A DNA stretch of 64,000 nucleotides from Streptomyces malaysiense (lineage in GTDB: Bacteria; Actinomycetota; Actinomycetes; Streptomycetales; Streptomycetaceae). Both the position numbers and the translations under genes were made by a program. The stretch lies in contig NZ_LBDA02000020.1 in the NCBI RefSeq assembly GCF_000980885.2, positions 1 through 64,000 on the forward strand. The letters run 5' to 3'. Positions 7,793 to 18,247 of the stretch are shown here, one piece after another (positions within the stretch are counted from its first letter, which is position 1; each line of letters opens with the position of its first letter). The notes beneath the pieces are model-generated. The model was not told where the DNA came from, searched no databases, and saw only the letters and a list, made by a program, of their open reading frames with translations.

Positions 7793-8663
7793 GGCACGGC
7801 CCGCGGCCGGCGCCGGACAGGCGGCGTTCGTGGACGTCCACTACCACGTCGGCCCGGACGCCTACGTACGACGGCACACCGCCGTCACGGCCGGCGAACA
7901 GTACGCCCGGCTCGGCGGATGGGTGGTGCTGAAGAACCACCTGGGCTCCACCGCGGCCCAGGCCTGGGAGGCCCGTCAGCAGGGCCTGCCCGTCTCCGGA
8001 TCGATCGTGCTCAACGACATCGCGGGCGGCCTCGACACCCGGGCGGTGGAGCAGGCCGTCGTCCAGCACGGCGAGGACAGCGGGCTGCGCCTGATCGTCC
8101 ATCTGCCGACGGTGACCGGGCGGACCCACAAGAGCCGCCTGGCCCGTACCCCGGCGCACCCGCTGCTGGCCCGGGACGGGCTGCGGCCGCTCACCGTCAC
8201 GGACGGGGAGGGCGGGCTCAGGGCGGAGGTGCGGGAGATCCTGCGGATGGCCCGGGACCTGCCGATCGTGATCTCCACCGGCCACGCCGACGGACGCGAG
8301 GTGGCGCTGCTGGTCGAGGAGGCGGTGCGGCTCGACGTACCGCGGGTGATGCTCAACCAGCCGGCCAACCCGATGACCGGTCTGACCTGCGCCGATCTTC
8401 TGGACATCGCGTCGGCGGAACAGGTCTGGGCAGAACAGACGGCGCTGACGTACCTGCTGGGCTACCAGGACTGGGACGACTTCTCCGCCGTCCTCGCCAA
8501 GGTGCCGCGCGCGGTCTACAGCTCCGACCTGGGGCAGACCTCCCAGATGGACATCGGGGAGTGGACGACGCACAGCCGGGACTGGTTCGAGAAGGCCGGT
8601 CTCGACGAGGGCCGGGTCACGGAGGTCGTGCGCGACGCGCCGCTGAGGATGCTCAGCCTGTAG
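7779..8663 (+). CDS. DUF6282 family amidohydrolase-like protein
   Basis: The 294-residue product starts inside the end of the aldolase gene (14-base overlap). Near its N-terminus FVDVHYHVGPDAYVRR gives the HxH metal-binding pair typical of amidohydrolases, and later come VISTGHADGREV and YSSDLGQTSQ, matching the His and Asp ligands expected on later strands of the barrel. I recognise the family as DUF6282, amidohydrolase-superfamily proteins without a described reaction. Hydrolysis or ring-opening of a lactone, amide or carboxylate in the same pathway is an inference from the operon. It is the last gene before a strong terminator. Confidence 0.75.
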   Translation: MTPAEARPAAGAGQAAFVDVHYHVGPDAYVRRHTAVTAGEQYARLGGWVVLKNHLGSTAAQAWEARQQGLPVSGSIVLNDIAGGLDTRAVEQAVVQHGEDSGLRLIVHLPTVTGRTHKSRLARTPAHPLLARDGLRPLTVTDGEGGLRAEVREILRMARDLPIVISTGHADGREVALLVEEAVRLDVPRVMLNQPANPMTGLTCADLLDIASAEQVWAEQTALTYLLGYQDWDDFSAVLAKVPRAVYSSDLGQTSQMDIGEWTTHSRDWFEKAGLDEGRVTEVVRDAPLRMLSL

Positions 8664-8687
8664 GACGGCCGGGACGACCGTGCGCCG

Positions 8688-8729
8688 GCGCCCCGGGAGG
8701 GACCAGGGTCAGGGTCCCTCCCGGGGCGC
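8688..8729. terminator. Bidirectional intrinsic-type terminator hairpin
   Basis: A perfect 17-bp stem (GCGCCCCGGGAGGGACC and its complement) with an 8-base loop lies between two convergent genes, 24 bases after the DUF6282 stop and 36 bases beyond the LysR stop. There is no U-tract, as is common for Streptomyces terminators. Confidence 0.85.
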
Positions 8730-8765
8730 TTCGCGCCGTGCGCGCGGCCCCCCGGCCGGCGCGGG

Positions 8766-9668
8766 TCAGACGGAACCCATCGTCTTCCGGCGGACCCGCG
8801 CCGCCGTCTCGGTGAGCAGTTCCAGGCGCATCGGGTCGGCGTTCTCCGGCAGCGCGAGGAACATGCGCATGGTGATGGGCTCCCCGTCCAGCGGAAGCAG
8901 CGCGATCCGGCGCGAGGAGACCGTGTCGGCCGCCGTCGGGTACATCAGGGTCCAGCCGTCGCCGCTCGCGCCGATCTCGGCGAGGGTGTCCTGGAATCCC
9001 GTGAAGGGCGCGCCGAAGGTGGGTTCGAAACCGGCCTTTCGGCACGCGGCGACGACGGCGTCGTGGAGCACGGGGTTCTCGGCGCGGGCGGCGATGCGCA
9101 GCGGAACTCCGGCCAGGTCGGCGAGGTTCAGGCTCTCGCGGCCGGAAAGCGGGTGCGCGGCGGGGAGGGCGGCCACCAGCGGGTCGTGCCAGAGGGTGAG
9201 CAGCCGCAGTCCGGGGGCGCTTTCGACGCCCCGCACGAAGGCGGCGTCCAGCCGGCCGGCCCGCACCTCCTCCAGGCGGTTGTGGGCGGCGAGGGTCTGG
9301 AACTCGAAGCGGGTGCCGGACCCGGCGCCGGGCAGCGCGTCCAGGAAGTCGTCCAGGCGCTCGCCCAGGGCGGAGCTGATCCCGACGCGGAAGGTGGCGT
9401 CCTTCTGGGCGGCCAGCCGCTGGGCCTTGGCGGCGAAGGAGTCCAGCGCCTTCAGCAGTTCGCGGCCCTCGGGCAGCAGGGCCTGGCCGGCCGCGGTGAG
9501 CGTGACCGTGCGGCTGGAACGGTCGAAGAGCTGGGTGCGCAGTTCCCGTTCCAGCCGGCGCACCTGCTGGCTGACCGCGGGCTGGCCGATGTGCAGTCGC
9601 TGCGCCGCCCTGCCGAAATGCAGTTCCTCCGCGACGGCGACGAAGTACTGGATCTGGCGCAGTTCCAC
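8766..9668 (-). CDS. LysR-family transcriptional regulator
   Basis: The 300-residue protein has the LysR winged-helix N-terminus (ELRQIQYFVAVAEELHFGRA, then QPAVSQQVRRLERELRTQLF and FDRSSRTVTLTAAGQALL) and a periplasmic-binding-protein-like effector domain from about residue 90. I chose the GTG at 9668 because homologues start at VELRQIQYF; the longer frame would add an atypical tail. It is downstream of, and co-directional with, the exporter and convergent with the aldolase operon, so it plausibly senses a metabolite of that operon. A dyad at 9724-9739 just upstream may be its own operator. Target genes are inferred only from position. Confidence 0.85.
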   Translation of the reverse strand: MELRQIQYFVAVAEELHFGRAAQRLHIGQPAVSQQVRRLERELRTQLFDRSSRTVTLTAAGQALLPEGRELLKALDSFAAKAQRLAAQKDATFRVGISSALGERLDDFLDALPGAGSGTRFEFQTLAAHNRLEEVRAGRLDAAFVRGVESAPGLRLLTLWHDPLVAALPAAHPLSGRESLNLADLAGVPLRIAARAENPVLHDAVVAACRKAGFEPTFGAPFTGFQDTLAEIGASGDGWTLMYPTAADTVSSRRIALLPLDGEPITMRMFLALPENADPMRLELLTETAARVRRKTMGSV

Positions 9669-9723
9669 AGGACCCCCCAATCCTCGACGGGCGGCCCTGT
9701 GATGGAAAGGCAGAACATCCATG

Positions 9724-9739
9724 TTGATGAATAGATCAA
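9724..9739. promoter_or_regulatory. Candidate LysR operator (TTGAT-N6-ATCAA)
   Basis: A 16-bp inverted repeat, TTGAT then six bases then ATCAA, lies 56 bases upstream of the LysR GTG in a short AT-richer patch. This is the shape of a LysR recognition dyad and suggests autoregulation. Confidence 0.5.
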
Positions 9740-9850
9740 TACAGATTTCGGGGTCGCCGCAGAGGAATCCTCGCACATCCGGCAGCGGCACCCGTACGCG
9801 TCCGCGCCGCGCGGGTGCCGCTGCCGTCGGTCGTACGGCCCGGTGGGGCC

Positions 9851-11140
9851 CTATTCCATGGCGGCTTCCTGGAGGTCCGCGGCCGGGCGGTCGGCCGGGC
9901 GTTCTCCGCCGCCGCGCGCCGGGGCGGGCGCGGGCGCGGCCGTACGGGAGGCGAGCGACAGGAACAGGGCGAAGGCGCAGATGCCCAGCACCGCGGCGGC
10001 CAGCACGAACCAGCCGAGGGCGAGCAGATCACCGGCGGGCAGCCGGCTGGACAGGTAGATGCCCAGCGACGCGGAGAGCAGCTGGAGCGCGCCCATCAGG
10101 CCGGACGCCGAACCGGCGGTCGAGCGGAAGGTGGTCACGCCCGCGCTCATCGACAGCGGCAGCAGGAAGCCGTTGCCGAACGTCATCACCGGCATGAAGA
10201 CCAGCACCAGCAGACCCCAGCGGCCGCCGGCCCCGCTGAGCCCGAGGCCCAGCATCATCAGCGCGCCCACGAGGAAGAACCCGTAGCCCGTCCACAGCAG
10301 CCGGTTGACGGACCGCGTGCGGACCAGGGAGCGCGAGGTGAGGTTGCCGGCGACATAGGCGAGCGAGACGGTGATGTAGCAGTAGCTGGTGGTCTCGGTG
10401 GCCAGCCGCATCTTCTCGAACACCAGCGGGGAGGCCGCCAGGTAGCCGAAGTAACCGCCGTACGCCACGCACAGGTTGACGGTGTAGGCCCAGAACAGCG
10501 GGCGGGACAGCAGCTTCGGGTAGCTCCTGAGGGTGGCGCCGAGGTGCTTGCTGCGCCGCTCCGGCGGCAGGCTCTCGGGGATCGCGGTGACCATCGCGAC
10601 CAGGGTCACCAGGCCGATCACCGCGGTGACCACGAACGGCGCGCGCCAGGAGACGTAGGTCGTCAGGTAGCCGCCGATCAGCGGGGCCACGGACGGGGAG
10701 ACACCGACGATCGGCATGACCGTGGCGAACATCCGGGCCGCGTCCTTCTCCTCGTACAGGTCGCTGATCACGGCCCGGCCGAGCACCATGCCGGAGCCGG
10801 CACCGAGCGCCTGGAGGAGCCGGCTCGCGCCGAACACCTCGACCGTGGGTGCCGCGGCGCACGCCAGGGAGGCGAGGACGAACAGGCCGAGTCCGGAGAC
10901 GATGACGCGCTTACGGCCGTACGCGTCGGATATGGGCCCGTAGACCGCCTGCGAGACCGCGATGCCGATCATGAACGCGCTGAACGTCCACTGCACCGAC
11001 GCGACCGGGGTGTGGAAGGCGTGGGCGGTGGCCGGCACGCCGGGCAGGTTGATGTCGGAGGCGAACAGGCCACCCGCGTTCAGCGAGGACAGGACGGCGA
11101 GCAACAGCGCGTAGGGGGTGCGTGTCGATGCGGGCTTCAT
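9851..11140 (-). CDS. Bcr/CflA-type MFS drug or metabolite exporter
   Basis: The 429-residue membrane protein has 12 predicted hydrophobic segments and the major-facilitator signature between helices 2 and 3, GPISDAYGRKRVIVSGLGLF. The LYEEKDAARMFATVMPIVGVSPSVAPLIGG stretch (seen in two parts around residues 145-175) is characteristic of the Bcr/CflA multidrug and sulfonamide resistance group, proton-driven exporters in the cytoplasmic membrane. The C-terminal tail is Ala/Pro/Arg-rich and cytoplasmic. AAGGAAG lies upstream of the ATG. It precedes the LysR gene by 182 bases on the same strand, so regulator and exporter may form one unit. Confidence 0.85.
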   Translation of the reverse strand: MKPASTRTPYALLLAVLSSLNAGGLFASDINLPGVPATAHAFHTPVASVQWTFSAFMIGIAVSQAVYGPISDAYGRKRVIVSGLGLFVLASLACAAAPTVEVFGASRLLQALGAGSGMVLGRAVISDLYEEKDAARMFATVMPIVGVSPSVAPLIGGYLTTYVSWRAPFVVTAVIGLVTLVAMVTAIPESLPPERRSKHLGATLRSYPKLLSRPLFWAYTVNLCVAYGGYFGYLAASPLVFEKMRLATETTSYCYITVSLAYVAGNLTSRSLVRTRSVNRLLWTGYGFFLVGALMMLGLGLSGAGGRWGLLVLVFMPVMTFGNGFLLPLSMSAGVTTFRSTAGSASGLMGALQLLSASLGIYLSSRLPAGDLLALGWFVLAAAVLGICAFALFLSLASRTAAPAPAPARGGGERPADRPAADLQEAAME

Positions 11141-11262
11141 GGCCGTGGCAACTTCCTTGGTCAGGGCTTGAGTCGGTGAGGAACTCAGCGGGCGGAACCG
11201 CCGCCGGGCGCTCGCCGCCCGCCGCGGAGCCCGCGCCGCCGTGCCGTCGACCGAAAGGGGAA

Positions 11263-11304
11263 GCCGTTCCCGGGCGAAACGGGGGATGTTCGCCCGGGAA
11301 CGGC
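11263..11304 (-). terminator. Hairpin terminator after the tautomerase gene
   Basis: A perfect 16-bp stem (left arm GCCGTTCCCGGGCGAA) with a 10-base loop begins 24 bases beyond the stop of the tautomerase gene and lies upstream of the exporter, separating the two minus-strand transcripts. Confidence 0.75.
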
Positions 11305-11327
11305 GGCTCGGGTGTCGGCCCCTGGAT

Positions 11328-11525
11328 TCAGCGCTTGGCGGCGCGCGCGGCCAGCGTCTCGCCGGCGATGGACCAGCTGTCGGTGCCGATCTCCTGCACG
11401 GTCACCCAGACGCTCTCCGGCTTGCTGCCGGTGGCCTTGACGTACGCGTCGGTCAGCTCACGGACCAGCTCGGCCTTCTGCTCGGCGGTCTTGCCGGGGG
11501 TCTGCTGCACGTGGATGAGAGGCAT
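11328..11525 (-). CDS. 4-oxalocrotonate tautomerase family protein
   Basis: This is a 65-residue protein beginning MPLIHVQQTPGKTAEQKAEL. After Met removal the N-terminal Pro is the catalytic base of 4-oxalocrotonate tautomerase-type enzymes, which interconvert keto and enol forms of 2-oxo acids; length and spacing are normal for the family, which usually forms hexamers. A GGAG sequence lies upstream of the ATG. It is flanked by a strong terminator and the exporter, so a link to the keto-acid operon is possible but not shown. Many single-copy Streptomyces members have no known substrate. Confidence 0.85.
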   Translation of the reverse strand: MPLIHVQQTPGKTAEQKAELVRELTDAYVKATGSKPESVWVTVQEIGTDSWSIAGETLAARAAKR

Positions 11526-11754
11526 TGCGTTCTCCTGGATCGAGGTCGCGCCGATGGCGCACGGTCCACGGCCGGTTCGGCCGGGATCCGCCGTGGACCC
11601 AGTCCAGCACCGCACCGGGGGCCGTCCAAGACGCAATCCGCTCTGAGAACGATCATGATTTGTGATACGTCCAGGTGGGGCGGCCGTACGACGCATCGTC
11701 AGGTAGAGACCAGTCACCGCCGGGCAGGTGCCCGAGCGACGGAAGGGAAGGGCC

Positions 11755-13215
11755 CTACGCGCAGCGCCGGCCGTCGAGCGTGAAGGCGTCCGGGGCGCGG
11801 TCGGCGCTCGTCCAGGTGCCGGTGAAGCCGAAGGACACGGCGGTGCGGGCCGGGACGTCCCCGTCGTACTCGGCGGCGGTGGCGGTGACCCGCGAGCCGT
11901 CCTGCCGGACGGTGGCGCCCCACGCCTGGCCGATCCGCCGGCCGTCCGGGAACGCCCAGTCGACCCGCCACCCGTCGAGGGGCCGCTCGGCGGTGACGGT
12001 GACGGTGGCCTGGAAGCCGCCGGGCCACTGGCCGACGAGGTCGTAGGCGACCCGGCAGGCGGACGGCGGGCCGGCCGGGGGGACCGGGACGCCCACCGGG
12101 CCGCGGGCCGGCGAGGAGAGGCCCCTGGACGGGGAGTCGGGGGTGGGCGCGGGCTCCGCGCGGCCCGGCTTCCGGCCGCTCGGCCCGGCGGGTACGCGGG
12201 GGGAGGCGGACGGGGACGCCGGCTCCGGCCCGGGGATCGGCTCGCGGTCGGACGTCGGCGCCGGGGAGGAGCCCGCGGTGCCGGGGCGGGCGCTGGTACG
12301 GCCGCCGCTTGGGACGGTTCCGTCACCGGGCGCGCCGGTGCCGTCGGGCGCCATGGTGTCGTCGCGGGTGGCGGCGGTGTCGTCCCGGGCGGTGAGGGAA
12401 TCCGCGCCCGGACCGCCGTACGGCATGAGCGAGGCGCCCAGCGCCATCGCCGACAGCAGCAGGGCGGTGGCGAACATCCCGCCCCCGCGCAGCAGCCGCC
12501 GGAACCCCGCGCGCTCCTCGGGTTCACCCCTCGGGGGCGCATCCGCGCGGCCGGTCCCGAGCCGCGCCGCGGCGGACCGCCGGCGCCGCTCCACGTAGTC
12601 GAGGCCGCCCCAGCCGAGCACCCCGCCCGCCAGCACGGCGGCCAGCCCGGCGCCCTCGGGCTCCGGAGCGTCACCCCGCGCGCGCTGCCAGCACTCCCAA
12701 AACAGCGCCCGCACCCGGTCGAGTTCGGCGCGCCCGGTGGCCGGATCCAGACCGAGCCGGTGCGCCGCCGCGGGCAGTGGCAGGGCCTCCACCTCGGCAA
12801 GCCAGAGCAGCGCCGCGTCCGTCCCGCCGAGGTCGCGCAGGGCCCGCAGCACCGGCGGGTGGGCGCGGGGCGAACCGGTGAGCCGGGACGCCTCGGGCGA
12901 TGCCAGCCACTGGGGCAGGCCGGGGGCGAGCAGCCGGCCCCGGCCCGCGGCCGACCAGTCGGCGGCCGTGGCGCGGACGGCGGTGAGCAGGGCCGGGATC
13001 GTCGGCAGCCGCGCGGGGCGGCGGCCCGCGCCGCGCACATGGGTGCGTCCGGCGGCGCGGATCTCACGCATGCCGAGGGTGAACGCCTCGGTGGCCAGCC
13101 GGTGGGCGGTGGCGGAACCGGAGGCGCACAGGGCGGCGTACGAGAGCACCGCGTCCCAGGACTCCGAGAACAGCGCGGCCTCGGTGTCGTCCTGGAGGGT
13201 CGGCAGGTCGGGCAT
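11755..13215 (-). CDS. Membrane protein with sigma-factor-like cytoplasmic region and extracellular CBM2 domain
   Basis: The 486-residue protein has three parts. Residues 1 to about 215 are soluble and resemble the helical regions of ECF sigma factors (ESWDAVLSYAALCASGS; ALLWLAEVEALPLPAAAHRL, the latter like region 4). One transmembrane helix follows at about 245-265 (MFATALLLSAMALGASLMPY). A Pro/Ser/Gly-rich linker leads to a family 2 carbohydrate-binding module at about 375-486, bounded by two Cys (ACRVAYDLVGQW ... DGRRCA) with Trp residues in GWRVDWAFP, GQAWGATV and GFTGTW suited to cellulose binding. The topology puts the binding module outside the cell. It may sense or anchor to polysaccharide; this is inference. 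Confidence 0.75.
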   Translation of the reverse strand: MPDLPTLQDDTEAALFSESWDAVLSYAALCASGSATAHRLATEAFTLGMREIRAAGRTHVRGAGRRPARLPTIPALLTAVRATAADWSAAGRGRLLAPGLPQWLASPEASRLTGSPRAHPPVLRALRDLGGTDAALLWLAEVEALPLPAAAHRLGLDPATGRAELDRVRALFWECWQRARGDAPEPEGAGLAAVLAGGVLGWGGLDYVERRRRSAAARLGTGRADAPPRGEPEERAGFRRLLRGGGMFATALLLSAMALGASLMPYGGPGADSLTARDDTAATRDDTMAPDGTGAPGDGTVPSGGRTSARPGTAGSSPAPTSDREPIPGPEPASPSASPRVPAGPSGRKPGRAEPAPTPDSPSRGLSSPARGPVGVPVPPAGPPSACRVAYDLVGQWPGGFQATVTVTAERPLDGWRVDWAFPDGRRIGQAWGATVRQDGSRVTATAAEYDGDVPARTAVSFGFTGTWTSADRAPDAFTLDGRRCA

Positions 13216-13314
13216 GGAACTCCTGCATCACGGGCGAGGTCAACTCACCACTGGGACGACGGAGTTGGCATAAACCTCGCGGAACCGAGCCTTTCACGGG
13301 CCCGGCCCCGCTGA

Positions 13315-15596
<2,282 letters not shown>

Positions 15597-15691
15597 ATTC
15601 GCAGGCCCCGGGGGCGGGCCGGGACGTACTGTCGGCCGGTCAGGACGATCGGCGCCCGGACCTCGGACGCCGGCCCCGGAGAGGATGGACG

Positions 15692-16426
15692 ATGACCGAG
15701 ACGGCGGACGACGGCCGCGACCACTATGACGTCACGGGCGAGGGCCCCGTGCTGTTGCTGCTGCCGGGCGGCGCCGGGCATCCGATGGGGCTCGGGCCGC
15801 TGGTCGAGGCCCTGGCCGGGCGGTTCACCGTGGTGACGTACGACCCACTGGGGCTCGCCCACGGCCGGCTCGGCCTGCCGGTGCCGGAGCAGCGGGTGGC
15901 CGACTGGAGCGAGGGGGCGCACCGGGTGCTGGAGGCGGTGCTGCCCGAGGGCGGGTCGGCCTACGCGTTCGGCACCAGCTCGGGCGGTGTCGCGGTGCTC
16001 GACCTGCTCGCGCGGCATCCGGAGCGGCTGGCGCGTGTGGTCGCGCACGAGCCGCCGTGCGTCACCGTGCTCCCGGACGGTGCGGAGCGGCGCGCCGAGC
16101 TGCTCGGGCAGCTGGAGGACGGTGAACGGCCGCCCGCCGAGGGCGAGTCGGCGACCCCGATGGGGGTCTTCCTGGCCCGGGTGCTGCGCCCCTTCACCGC
16201 GTACACGCCGCCGCTCGCACCGGTCGCGGCCCCGCGCCTCACGCTCGTCGCGGGCACCGACTCACGTGGTCAGCTCCTGCACCGTACGACCGAGTTCCTG
16301 GCCGGGCGGCTCGGCGCGGCGTTCACGGAGTTCCCCGGCGGGCACCTGGGCACGCTTGATCACCCGGTGGAGTTCGCGGAGCTGCTGGCCGGGACGCTGC
16401 GCTCCAGCGCGCGGACCTCGTCGTAG
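15692..16426 (+). CDS. Alpha/beta hydrolase
   Basis: The 244-residue protein has VLLLLPGGAGHPMGLGPLVE (oxyanion region), VVTYDPLGLAHGR, the nucleophile elbow FGTSSGGVAVLDLLARHPER (Ser in GTSSGG) and a C-terminal GGHLGTLDHPVEFAELL that supplies the catalytic His. A small-molecule esterase, lactonase or haloperoxidase-like enzyme is likely, but the substrate is unknown. GAGAGGA lies about 8 bases before the ATG. Its last 67 bases overlap the end of the converging lyase gene, so the two 3' ends are antisense to each other. Confidence 0.8.
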   Translation: MTETADDGRDHYDVTGEGPVLLLLPGGAGHPMGLGPLVEALAGRFTVVTYDPLGLAHGRLGLPVPEQRVADWSEGAHRVLEAVLPEGGSAYAFGTSSGGVAVLDLLARHPERLARVVAHEPPCVTVLPDGAERRAELLGQLEDGERPPAEGESATPMGVFLARVLRPFTAYTPPLAPVAAPRLTLVAGTDSRGQLLHRTTEFLAGRLGAAFTEFPGGHLGTLDHPVEFAELLAGTLRSSARTSS

Positions 16427-17166
16427 GAGGGGGTCGTGCCGCCCGGCGCCCGCCCGGCGGCGATGTCCGTCATGGCGTCCAGGGCCGCGCCCAGCGCCCT
16501 GCGGTACAGCAGGGAACCCAGGCTGATCCGGGCCACGCCCAGCTCGGCGAGGCGGGGGACGGTGGGTCCGGCGGGCGAGTGGAGGATGTTGAGGGGGACG
16601 CCGAGGCACCGCACGAGACCGGCGATGCGGGCCGGATCGGTGAGACCGGGCACGAACACGCCGTCCGCGCCCGCCCGTTGGTAGGCGTCCAGGCGGCGCA
16701 GGGTGTCCTTCTCGTCGCCGTCCCCCGACCAGTACGTGTCGGTCCGGGCGTTGACGAACATCCCCGGTACGGCGGCCTTGACGGCGTGGATCTTCGCGGC
16801 GAGCAGCTCGCTCGCCCCGAGCCCGTCCTCCAGATTGACGCCGACCGCGCCGACGGCCCACAACTCGGCTGCCAGCCCGGCCACTTCCTCCGGGTCGTCG
16901 CCGAAGCCGCCCTCGGCGTCCACCGACAGGTGGTACGGCTCGGAGCCGAGCGCCAGGGCGAGCCGCACCGTGTGCTCCCGGGTCGCCGCCGCCCCGTCGG
17001 GCAGCCCGGCACCCGCGGCCACCGCGAGGCTCGACGTGGCGATCGCGGGGAAGCCACGGGCGGCCAGGGCGGCGGCCGAGGCGTGATCCCAGGCGTTGGG
17101 CAGCAGCAGCGGCTCGCCGGGGCGGTGCAGCGCGGCGAAGGAGGTTCCCCTGAGGTCTGCGGTCAT
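16360..17166 (-). CDS. Isocitrate lyase/PEP mutase superfamily protein (PEP mutase-like)
   Basis: The 268-residue barrel starts FAALHRPGEPLLLPNAWDHA and includes FPAIATSSLAVAAGAGLPDG, LSVDAEGGFGDDPEEVAGLA (metal-binding DAEGG) and GAVGVNLEDG. The catalytic KKCGH loop of true isocitrate and methylisocitrate lyases is absent, so it belongs to the group often labelled PEP mutase-like or carboxyvinyl-carboxyphosphonate phosphorylmutase-like. Members cleave or form C-C or C-P bonds next to a carboxylate. No phosphonate genes are nearby, so phosphonate synthesis is unlikely. It converges on the hydrolase gene with a 67-base overlap and diverges from mmuM. Confidence 0.8.
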   Translation of the reverse strand: MTADLRGTSFAALHRPGEPLLLPNAWDHASAAALAARGFPAIATSSLAVAAGAGLPDGAAATREHTVRLALALGSEPYHLSVDAEGGFGDDPEEVAGLAAELWAVGAVGVNLEDGLGASELLAAKIHAVKAAVPGMFVNARTDTYWSGDGDEKDTLRRLDAYQRAGADGVFVPGLTDPARIAGLVRCLGVPLNILHSPAGPTVPRLAELGVARISLGSLLYRRALGAALDAMTDIAAGRAPGGTTPSYDEVRALERSVPASSSANSTG

Positions 17167-17286
17167 GCGGCCACGCTAGCCCCGGGCCGTTTCGGCGCGG
17201 ACCGAAACGTGTGCGGGCCCCGGCGTTCCCGCCCAGCCCCTGGACACACCCGCCCGTCGCCCACCCGGTGGACTAGCGTCACCGTC

Positions 17287-18222
17287 ATGACCGGCAACAC
17301 CCCCGCCCCCGCCCTCGCCGCGGCCCTCGCCGCCGGGACCGTCGTACTCGACGGCGGGCTGTCCAACCAGCTGGAATCCGCCGGGCACGACCTGGGCGAC
17401 GAGCTGTGGTCGGCGCGGCTGCTCGCCGAGCGGCCGGAAGCGATCACCGAGGCGCACCTCGCCTACTACCTGGCGGGCGCGAGCGTGGCGATCACCGCCA
17501 GCTACCAGGCCACCTTCGAGGGCTTCGCCCGGCGCGGCGTCGACCGCCCGGCGGCGGGACGCCTGCTCGCTCTGAGCGTCCGGCTGGCCCGGGAGGCGGC
17601 CCGGCGGGCCCGGGACGCCGGCGTGGAGCGCCCGTTGTGGGTGGCCGCCTCGGCCGGACCGTACGGCGCGATGCTCGCGGACGGCTCCGAGTACCGGGGG
17701 CGCTACGGACTCGGCGTGGCCGAACTGGAACGCTTCCACCGGCCCCGTCTCGAAGCTCTGGCCGCCGCCGCGCCGGACGTCCTGGCCCTGGAGACCGTCC
17801 CGGACACCGACGAGGCGACCGCGCTGCTGCGGGCGGTGCGCGGCCTGGGGGTCCCGGCCTGGCTGTCGTACACGATCGACGGCCCGCGCACCCGCGCGGG
17901 CCAGTCCCTGGAGCGGGCCTTCGCGCTCGCCGCCGACGCGGACGAGATCATCGCGGTGGGAGTGAACTGCTGTGCCCCCGGGGACGCGGGCCCCGCCGTC
18001 GGCCTCGCCGCCCACGTCACCGGCAAACCGGTCGTCGTCTACCCCAACAGCGGCGAGTCCTGGCAGCCCGCCGCCCGCTCCTGGACCGGGCCCGCCACCT
18101 TCACCCCCGCCCAGGTCACGTCCTGGCGCGACGGCGGCGCGCGCCTGATCGGCGGCTGCTGCCGGGTGGGCCCGCGGAGCATCGCCTCGATCGCGCGGAC
18201 GCTTCGGACGGAACCGGTCTGA
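17287..18222 (+). CDS. mmuM: Homocysteine S-methyltransferase
   Basis: The 311-residue protein moves a methyl group from S-methylmethionine (or S-adenosylmethionine) to homocysteine, giving methionine. LDGGLSNQLESAGHDLGDEL at the N-terminus, SYQATFEGF, LALETVPDTDEA, and the zinc ligands GVNCC (about residue 226) and IGGCCRVGP near the C-terminus are all conserved features of MmuM/YagD. Full length. It may be expressed from a short divergent region shared with the PEP-mutase-like gene (120 bases). It converges with the esterase gene 25 bases downstream. Confidence 0.9.
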   Translation: MTGNTPAPALAAALAAGTVVLDGGLSNQLESAGHDLGDELWSARLLAERPEAITEAHLAYYLAGASVAITASYQATFEGFARRGVDRPAAGRLLALSVRLAREAARRARDAGVERPLWVAASAGPYGAMLADGSEYRGRYGLGVAELERFHRPRLEALAAAAPDVLALETVPDTDEATALLRAVRGLGVPAWLSYTIDGPRTRAGQSLERAFALAADADEIIAVGVNCCAPGDAGPAVGLAAHVTGKPVVVYPNSGESWQPAARSWTGPATFTPAQVTSWRDGGARLIGGCCRVGPRSIASIARTLRTEPV

Positions 18223-18247
18223 GCGGCCGCCGCCGGGCGGGCCGGCC

